Positions 55,521 to 64,000 of a stretch of 64,000 bases of DNA are shown in pieces; the stretch's first letter is position 1; each line of letters starts with the position of its first letter. The DNA is taken from the NCBI RefSeq assembly GCF_910596095.1, contig NC_056552.1:9467111-9531110 (forward strand), in the 5' to 3' direction. Both the position numbers and the translations under genes were made by a program. The notes under the pieces were generated by a model. It was not told the DNA's origin. It saw only the letters and a program-made list of their open reading frames with translations, and did no database searches. The stretch comes from Thunnus maccoyii (lineage: Eukaryota; Chordata; Actinopteri; Scombriformes; Scombridae).

Positions 55521-56236
55521 GGCTCGTGCAGCATGAGACCAAGGCCTCTAGTTCAATGAAGTCACTGAAAATGGGCTTAAGGCTAAATAAACCAGCTTTT
55601 TTTTGGAAAGGGGGGCAGTAAATCATAATTAGGTGACATATTGTTTAAAGGTACAGGAGCACGCGATGGTGCAGATGGCTAAAAAAAACAAAAAACCCAA
55701 CAAAAAACAGCTTTGACATCCAGTTGCTGTCACTTCTTATACCTTCCAAATAGTGCAGGGAACATCTCAGCAGCATTTTTTACTGCACTGGTTGGGATAC
55801 ACCCAAGCCTGGGTCACACCTCACTGCAGCAGCAAGGCAAATTGTGACACACACACACACACGCACACACACATACACATACAGATACACACTCCAGGGA
55901 TCAATATTGATTTATGCAGGTCTTGCTCTCAACACAGTAGGCCTTTCTGAGCCACAGATTTTGTCTTTGCATTGAAGAGCGTGCAGGAGGAGAGAGATAG
56001 CGACGGGTAGGGGAATAATACCACTGCTGTATCAGGTTTCCACCGACGAGCATGCACCTATGTTTTTCCACAGTGTGAGGGGCTGTTAGCTTGGCGGCAC
56101 TAAAAGATGGTGTCACACAGATCCAGAGTGCCTCACTAAATGTTTAATGTGGCATGAGTGGGAGGCCATCAGAGGACAGGCGTGTGGGGCTGGAGGGAGC
56201 CATAGAGCTTGAGAGTTAGAGGCCCTGTGTGTGTGT

Positions 56237-56269
<33 letters not shown>

Positions 56270-59200
56270 GCTGCCTGCTCAGCACGCTTGCTTAGAGGTG
56301 GGACGGCGAACAGCACATAGACACTGTCAGAGAGAAAGAGAGCAAAATGGTGATTTCACTTGGAAATCTTTATGCGTGGTAGTCAGCGTGGGAACACAAA
56401 GCTGCAACGCTGAAAAAGTTCAAATATTATGAGGCTGTATCTGCAAGTGCAGCCTGCTGAATGCGTGATGGAGAGCAGGAAAAGGAGGCCAGCATGCGTG
56501 TGTGTGTGTGCGTGTGCATGTTTGTGTGTTATGTGGAAGACAAATGAGCACTGCAACGTAGGCTACTGGCCCTCTCCTGCCCTCCTTTTCCTACGTGCTA
56601 ACCCTGCTGCCTCTCCTCCTCTTCCTCCACCTCCTCAGCCTCCACAGAAGTTATATAATGCTGAACTCCTCAGCCTTTGTTATCTCACACCAACCACACA
56701 CTACGCCTTGCCCGCTTGATGAGAGACAGAGGAGCAGAGGAGGGAAGAGGAGTGAGAGCACGGGGAGGCCGAGAGAAGAGAAAGTGGGATGGTTTCAGCT
56801 GAAATCAGCTCTAAATGAGGGAAAGAAATAAAGTCTGTGTGCGATTTTCCATATTGTAATATCATTACTGTCAGACCTGTTGTCATCTTTTAGCAACCTT
56901 ATGGCCATTTTGCACTATGCACACGCTGACTACGACTTCACAGTGACACAGAAAAGAAGGCCAGGCATCTCTTTATGTCAACCTCCCTCTTGATTCTGCA
57001 ATGGAAAAAGCACACGAGGATGGCAACTATTTACGTTGCCATCACTTGGTGTTCCCATGCAACGCTGCTGTGAAAAACACTTCTAAAATGGCATGTTGGT
57101 TCTTGCACCTTGCAATGTGGATCTACCCTGACTGAGAGAAAACTCTAATTATGGAAACTGATGAATGAATTATGCTCTCACAGTTATTTTAGCCATGCTG
57201 AGAAACTGAGTGTGCACCTCCTCAAGTGCATCTCACAAACTTCCGTTATTCAATCCAGCTGCAGGCAGTAGAGGAAAATTATAGTGCAGCATAACATATC
57301 ACTTGTCTTGAATGGGTTCAATTGAAGCTAGCAGCCGTACACCCATGCAGGACTTGAATTTCTACAATACCATGCCTTTTTGGAGCTAAAAGAGGCTTAT
57401 GGTATGATCTGCAGAGTCGAAATATCACATTTCTGTTTCTAGCAGACTCCTGTGGCTGACTGAAGCTGTGTTTGTATCCAGAATAGACTAATTGTGCAAT
57501 CAGAGCGTCAGTAGCTGCAAAACATTTAGGCATGACTTTTCCTTTGTTGTGACTAATGAGGGTGAATATGCCATCTGTTACATCATCACAACTGAGAGGG
57601 CGGACGGGGCCAAGAGCTGAGTCATGACACTCTTGTTCTTTTCTGACGACGGCGATACGCTGCTTTGAAGAAATAATCTGACTGGGGGAAGTGAATGAGT
57701 AACACTCTTTCCTTCTTCAACAGATACTGTCGTGATGCCCTGCAGCACTAAGCTACTGACCTCCAACTGCTCAGCAGTCACAGCGATGGTTGTGTTGGGC
57801 AGCACCCAGGCGTTTTAGTGTGTGTAGCTGTACGCAGAGGAAAGCATGGTGTTGCTGATGAAATGCCAGTGTTCTCCGTCAGCTCGGCCAGGATAAATAC
57901 ACAATTGTGATTTTGGACATCACAGCAAAAATCAGAGATGGCATGTACTCAGCTCCTGTTCTTGATGATTAGTCATTTAGTTTGGATTCTCCTATTAAGG
58001 GAAATGTAGTTGTATATGCTGTAGAGAATCCCAGAAAGCAGATCAACAATATTTCTGTCAAATATATATAATAACTTGCATGTTTAAGGGCCTCTGGTTT
58101 CTCAGGGTGCCTCTGAAAACTAGATCCATCAGCTGTTATTCCAAATTAACAATAACAAATATCTGCCACATCAAATCTGCTTTGAAAAATTAAAAATGAA
58201 GAACATTTAACATGAGTTAAACATGGATGTAAGCAATGCAGGTTTCAGAATTTAAAAAAAGGCAAATGTCTCAAGAGGAAAGAAACACATTCAACATGTT
58301 ACTTATACTTGCACACAAGGATACACACAATTCACAAGAAAACTCAACAAGGCAACTTTAAGCTTCTGTTCCTCCTCCCCTCTTTGTACAGGATTCCTAT
58401 GATGAAATATTGCATCCATGTTTTATCTGTGTGGTAATTTGACTAATTACAAATTACTGTAATTTATAAATTTGCAACACAAAAGCAGTATCAGCTGAAA
58501 TAATGAAGGTTTTAAATCTGTTTTGATATAGAGCTCCCCTTTCAAGACATCAGGATCAGGATCAGGTATTAAAGCAGAATACAAACAAACTCAATCAACT
58601 TAATCAGGTATCCCACCTTGCCTGGTTAATAATTTTTTCCTGTTCTGTTGAGGTGATGTAATGCAGTAAATGGCTCTCACCACCAGTGGCCAGTCGAGAG
58701 CAGTGCTGAACACCAGCACCTGACACCGGTAAAAGTGAAACAATTTGAAGTCATTGATAGTTGGCCTTTTATAAGCGGCACCTACACAAGGACATAAGGA
58801 AGAAACAAGGCCTCATAATAGTTAGCTAAATATTTGTGAATATATTGGATTTAGCCCAAAGAACAAAGGTGAGCAGCAGATGTTGCTACTAAATAATTAG
58901 AATGTTTTGATTGATTTTGATTGAACTTGATCAGCTAACAGTAGTTTACCTGGATAGGCTTTACTATATTTAGCCTATTCTGTAATCATGTAACTAACTG
59001 TCTTTCTCCCCACTGCAGTTTCACTTTATTTGTATGATGCTCTCTTTAGTCCATATTTAATTTGTTTTGATGTGTATTCAGGTTAATCTCAGCCCGTGTG
59101 TTGTAGGAAACTGCAAAATCAGTAAAGCATTCCAGGCCACACTTCCTTGTGTTAACAGAACAGTCATTTTGTCTTGAACACACTGTATATATAGACTGTA

Positions 59201-61715
59201 TCCAATCTGTAAAGGTGTCATCACTTTATATTGTATATGTGAAACCTAGTTCTACTATGTGATTGCCACCTTTGTGACAAAGTGAAGCCATCTATTTATA
59301 TTATACAATTGATTAGCTGTGTAAAATAAATGATATTTACATTTTTACTATATTTTTTCTTAATTTAGATTTACCCATTTCTGTTTTACTGATAAATTGC
59401 GCTAATATTTTAGTCACAATGTCATAATTATGATAATGATCAGTGTTATAACTTCCCTACATAGCCTATAAGCAGTTTGTTTTGATTAACTTTTACGAAC
59501 AGTATATATTGTATGATCTATTTTACTAGAAGCACTGTGGAGATTTCCTAAAAAAACCCCCCCAAAACCCAACAACAACAACAAATATTAGTATCAGAAT
59601 CTTCTGTGAAAACTCAAATCTGTCAAGGTATGTAATGTTCTGTACATGAAGGCGATAATACCAACATAGCAAAACTTGGATTTTGCTTCCATCTTCTGTT
59701 CAAAAGGCACAACTACAGCAACAGGGTCTGAACTGAATACTGTAAAAATTTAAACTTCGACAGCATTTGTTCAGAGGACTGGTGCATGAAATTAGTGATG
59801 CCACTTGAATGATAATTTATTTTTTATTTGCACTGTTATTACGTTGTTATGTAGCGTAATTCAATATTATAACAGATGGAGAAGACTGAGTAACAAAACT
59901 GTATGAAAAGCATGAGCAGAAAGTAAAGTGTTGACCTTTAATGGAATGAATCATTTGTGTTTTGGTCTCAGTTGTTTGTCAGATAAGTATGTAAAGATAT
60001 TTTTTTTAAGGCAAAAGGGACACCGAAAACAACTTAGACAGACAGAAACTTAAACCTAGATATGAGAAATATTGGCTGTTTTCCCCCTACCAATGAAACA
60101 TTATTTAGTATTTATTTTGAATAAAGCTGTGTTAACACATCCAAGTCAAATACGCTCTTCTGAAGGAGGAGGCATAAAGACTGGAAACAAAGGGAAACAG
60201 CTAGCCTAGCCAAAGGAAACAAAATCTGGCCTACTGGCACCTCTCAAGCTCACTAATTAACATTTTAAATCTTGTTTGTTTAATCTTTACAAAAACCAAA
60301 AGTGTAAAAATGACAAGTTGTGGTTTTATAGTGAGATATGTGCTGACAGTCTTTTTAGTGCTCTCTGTTTCCACAAACAGTGGATAGTAACACAAAGAGG
60401 AAATTTCGTAACCGTAATTTTGGGAAAAACACACTTTTTTGACTAACTCAGACTGTTGGAGCCTCATATTAGAGTAGCTTCAGCTGTACTTAAGAATGCA
60501 TTTTTACAGAGAGTGAAGATGGTGGATTTTGTCTCCCCAGCGCATTGTAATAGTGCCAGGAATGGATCTATGACCAATATGGACAAGAGGAATGATTATA
60601 GTGACCAATAAGTCTTTCAATGTACATAATGGAATTTTAGTATTGTTTCAAGACAGGCTTAAAAAATTGTGAACATATAATTTAATCTGAACATCATTAA
60701 ACACAGTGAGATTTAAAATATCTCTTAGTTTTTGGGTTTTTGCAGACATTTGTCAAACATTTTTGGATTTGCGGATGATTTAAAATTCTCTTGATCCATT
60801 TGTAACATGTGGAATGTGAAATCTTGATGTATCAATGTGTGTGTTTACATGCCCAACAGTATCCTGGTTATGATCAGGTTTTTGGAGTATCCTGGTTAAG
60901 TGTTGCACATGTAAACATCGTACCCTGGTTTTGAGGAATCTGGATATGCTACCCAGAGAAAACCAATAGAAAACACTGTATCTAGGTTTCTCAGCGTTCT
61001 CTGTTGGCAGAGAGATTAGCGGTTTAGATTAGATGAGACAATGAGAGATGGATGATCGGAAATCTGGATACTGTTGGAATCATGTAAACAGGGATATAAA
61101 AAAACAGGTTTCTGATGTTCCATGTAAACGCCATATACCAAATATGATCAAAACCAGGATAAGACTAAAACCGGGATACTTGCATGCATGTTAACACACT
61201 CCCTGTAGTGAATGAGAATTGTGAAATCCTTATGTATTGTGAAATCCTGATGCATCTTTGTAATATACGTTAAATGGGAGTCATGATAAAAAAAGAGTTT
61301 TTGATGCAAAATCATAAAAGATCATTGTCTGATTTTACAAATAAATAAAATCAAAACATTTTTGGAAACTAAGGTTCATTTTATAGTAAACGAAACCATT
61401 TTAAGAGTTGCGGTTCATTCAAGGACATTTAAATAATGATAGACTGCACAAAAGAACAAGAAACCCCAGCTTCCTGTTTTCTGCACCATTACTCAGGAAG
61501 GAAGCAGCAGACAGTTTTCAAATATCTGTGCCAATCCCCCTCTGCTTTCAAGTATCTGCTGTCACTGTGAGAATCAGATGGTAATCACAGTTGTTATTGA
61601 ATTAGGTAAGCATTTCATTCATATTTTTATTTGTTTGATTTTCACATTAACCTTGACTGGACATAGTCAATCTGTATCTCACTGAATGTCAATTTAATGT
61701 AGTTTATCTTTTCAG
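55521..61715. other. Intergenic region between camk2g and the NLRC3-like gene
   Basis: Contains CA/GT tracts (55849-55885, 56227-56269), a short CT-rich block near 56580-56640 and an inverted-repeat element at 60841-61197. No exon, tRNA or other gene is supported. Confidence 0.6.
60841..61197. mobile_element. Inverted-repeat MITE, 357 bp
   Basis: Left end GTGTTTACATGC is the imperfect inverse of GCATGTTAACAC. Inner AGTATCCTGGTTATGATC pairs with GATCAAAACCAGGATAAG. Several TATCCTGGTT/AACCAGGATA units lie inside. Non-coding. Confidence 0.75.
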
Positions 61716-61845
61716 CTATTTGATTCTCTGGATGTAAATGACTCAGAGTGTGCAGGAACGCCTCCCTCTCGTGTCCAAGACCCCAGATGAAGAATATCAA
61801 TCGATATAAACCATGTTACTACAAGGGAGCTGATGAGGGGAAAAA

Positions 61846-61891
61846 ATGGAGCAAAAGAGTACTGCTGATAAAACAAACGAGGTCTCTCCAG
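61846..61891 (+). CDS. NLRC3-like exon with start codon
   Basis: ATG at 61846; encodes MEQKSTADKTNEVSP, donor CCAG/GTAAGG. The exon probably begins at 61716 after TTTTCAG, the first part being 5' UTR. Confidence 0.7.
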
Positions 61892-64000
61892 GTAAGGATG
61901 TTAAATTAAGAATAAAAAGTTCATATGGCAGGGAAATGGACTCAATATCACAATCATTAAGAATGCAAAGGTGCAAGAGTTCAGTTAAAATACTGTAAAT
62001 ATATGGTTTGGCAGTTCAGTTCACAGTTACTTAAAAATGGCCAGAAATTTCTTGATTTTGTAACTCTCATTTTTTCATGTATTGTGTTTTCGTGACAAAA
62101 CTGCTGAAAGTTACTTGTGTGGTTTCTCTCAGAATCAGTTCCTTCTATTGAAGTTGCGATTCATCATTTCCAACCCAGCTACTCTGCTCAGAGTGGAGGC
62201 AATGTGGTCGCTCCTTCCATCATCGGCTCTAACGTTGAAAACATAAACATCACTATCATCTCAACTGCCCAAGGTAGATTAATATAAATTGAGAGAGTAA
62301 ATGGAAATTGGATTTGGGCTCTTCTGATGGTTTTCTTCTTTTGCAGGGTCTGTCATTTCTTCAGAAGAAGCATCAAACCATGACACTGCAGACATCAATG
62401 GTGTTCTGCAGCCCCAGAGTGAGTCCTTTGTCATTCCCTGTACTTTTATCACATTTGGACATATGACATATTGACAGAATACCTTAATTCTTCAAAATAA
62501 CTCTCAAATGGTATTGTCTACTCCAGATAATAAGATCGCAGAATGTCAACAGCAACTGAAGGCTACTCTGAAGAAGAAGTTCAGCCATTTGCTTGAGGGT
62601 GTGACAACTGAAGCGAACAAAATACCTCTCAATAAGATCTACACAGAGCTCTACATCACCGAGGGAGGAAGTGGTGAAGTCAATAAGGAGCATGAGGTGA
62701 GACAGATTGAGATGACATCCAGGATGCAGGTGGCCCTGGAGAAATCAATCCACTGCAATCACCTCTTTGTTCCTCTACCGGGACGAAACCACCAGATAAG
62801 AACTGTGATCACAAGGGGAGTCGCGGGCATTGGAAAAACTGTATCTGCCAATAAATTCACTCTAGACTGGGCTGAAGAGAGAGCAAACACAAGCCTGGAA
62901 TTTGTATTTCCCCTCTCTTTCCGAGAGCTGAACATGATGAGAAAGAAAACCTTCAGTCTGGTAGAGCTTCTCTGTGTCTTTTTCCCTGAAACAAAAGACA
63001 CAGGAATCTTTACTAATGGTAAGAACAAAATGCTCTTCATCCTGGATGGTCTGGACGAGAGCCGTCTGTCTTTGGACTTCCACAACAGTGAAATAATGTC
63101 TGATGTGACACAACGAACCACGATAGCCATGCTTCTGACCAACCTCATCAGGGGAAGACTGCTTCCTTTGGCTCTTGTTTGGATAACATCGCGTCCAGTA
63201 GCTTCCAGTCAGATCCCTATGGAGTTTGTGGATCTTGTGACGGAAGTTCGAGGGTTCAACAACCCCCAGAAAGACGAGTACTTCAGGAGGAAAATTAGTG
63301 ATGGGGGCTTAGCAGACAGGGTAATTACACATGTGAAATCCAACAGGAGTCTCCACATCATGTGCCACATACCGGTCTTCTGTTCGATGGCAGCGAGTGT
63401 TCTTGAGAAGAAGTTGGCGATGGCAGACAGCAAAGACATGCCAAAGACTCTCACTCAAATGTACATACACTTCCTGTCCTTGTATGTGGAACCCATGAAG
63501 AAGAGGCTGCCTGGAAGAAGAGAGTCAAGCGCTGACTGTGTGAGAGCTAACCTCATGTCTTTGGGTAAACTGGCCTTTAAAGAGCTGGAGAAGGGCCACC
63601 TGATCTTCTATGAGAAAGACCTCATCCTGAATGGTATAAATGTTGCACAGGCATCTATGTTCTCAGGAGTCTACACACAGATCTTCAATGAGGAGCTGAC
63701 ACTGTGCGAGGAGAAGATGTTCTGCTTTGTGCATCTGAGCGTCCAGGAATTCTTTGCTGCGTTGTATGTTTATCTCGCATTCAACAATGACAACATGAAC
63801 GTCTTGGTCAAGAAGTCGTCCACTTCAAGACGTTTCCCATTCAGAGATTCGTCAGAGCTCATCCTCTACAAAGAAGCAGTGGAAAAGGCTTTGCGGTGCG
63901 AAAATGGACATTTTGACATCTTCCTGCGCTTTCTTTTGGGCCTGTCTCTCGAATCCAATCAGACTCTGTTAAAACATCTTATGACCAGCAACAGAACAAA
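61846..64000 (+). CDS. NLRC3-like protein (FISNA-NACHT NOD-like receptor), 5' part; runs off window
   Basis: Four exons (61846-61891, 62133-62273, 62347-62418, 62527-64000) join in phase into about 577 residues with no stop before the window end. N-terminal part: NVVAPSIIGSNVENINITII, typical of fish NLRs ahead of the FISNA segment (KKKFSHLLEG, LNKIYTELYITEG, from about residue 97). NACHT: Walker A GVAGIGKT at residues 184-191 (Lys190), Walker B LFILDGLDES at 256-265, then WITSRP, QMYIHF and FVHLSVQEFFAALYV. This is a cytosolic innate-immune ATPase family, hugely expanded in teleosts. No CARD or PYD is visible at the N-terminus. LRRs and any B30.2 domain would lie beyond 64000. An in-frame TGA 12 bp upstream supports the ATG at 61846; the 5' exon may start at the acceptor ending 61715. 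Confidence 0.9.
62133..62273 (+). CDS. NLRC3-like exon 2
   Basis: Acceptor TTTCTCTCAG, donor CAAG/GTAGAT. Encodes SVPSIEVAIHHFQP and the GGNVVAPSIIGSNVENINIT stretch common in fish NLRs. Confidence 0.8.
62347..62418 (+). CDS. NLRC3-like exon 3
   Basis: Acceptor CTTTTGCAG, donor CAGA/GTGAGT. Encodes an acidic spacer (SVISSEEASNHDTADINGVL) of unknown role. Phase fits both sides. Confidence 0.75.
62527..64000 (+). CDS. NLRC3-like large FISNA-NACHT exon, open at window edge
   Basis: Acceptor CTACTCCAG. About 490 codons without a stop, carrying FISNA, Walker A (62817-62840), Walker B (from 63033) and the winged-helix region. A single large NACHT exon is usual for this family. Confidence 0.93.

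Noticed and set aside
55264..55626. N-terminal extension of camk2g in the open frame upstream of the start codon
   Set aside because: The extension is CA-repeat, Ser-run and Pro-rich; the ATG at 55263 has the conserved MATTAT start and good initiation context.
57578..57805. Minus-strand frame reading NTTIAVTAEQLEVSSLVLQG as a possible exon
   Set aside because: No matching splice sites, no neighbouring exons and no family recognised.

Overview
The window is nuclear DNA of a ray-finned fish, most likely a percomorph teleost. The basis is the mix of many-exon vertebrate genes with GT-AG introns, an NLRC3-like FISNA-NACHT gene, a single-exon TRIM of the teleost type, long CA/GT microsatellites and several families of short inverted-repeat elements. 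No prokaryotic, viral or organellar gene organisation is present. No tRNA, rRNA or CRISPR array was recognised.

Layout from left to right: (1) 201-6696, plus strand: the 3' part of a neurotrypsin (PRSS12)-like gene with two SRCR domains and a trypsin-fold domain. The protease domain appears catalytically dead: the catalytic His is Tyr, the Asp before the catalytic Ser is Asn, and the zymogen activation site is missing. It ends in an unusual His/Thr-rich tail. (2) 9943-11528, plus: a single-exon TRIM (RING, B-boxes, coiled coil, PRY-SPRY) broken by four frameshifts and one in-frame stop. (3) 18945-55263, minus: a complete camk2g gene (calcium/calmodulin-dependent protein kinase II gamma). It has 18 core coding exons (493 codons plus stop) and two candidate in-frame cassette exons in the variable linker. 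Its 3' UTR may run to a poly(A) signal at 14750, and a GC/CpG-rich promoter lies upstream of 55263. (4) 61846-64000, plus: the 5' part of an NLRC3-like gene running off the right edge, with Walker A and Walker B motifs visible.

The spaces between and inside genes are filled with repeats. An 11-copy family of about 300 bp has ends resembling GGGCTGCAACTAA. Three elements are flanked by TTAA or near-TTAA. Longer inverted-repeat elements lie at 23235-24774, 45704-46346, 46360-47390 and 60841-61197.

The genes do not form a pathway. A neuronal secreted-protease relative and a ubiquitous calcium-signalling kinase sit beside two members of families that expand rapidly in fish immunity (TRIM and NLRC). 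All splice junctions were assigned by eye from GT-AG signals, exon phase and known family exon sizes; no transcript data were available.
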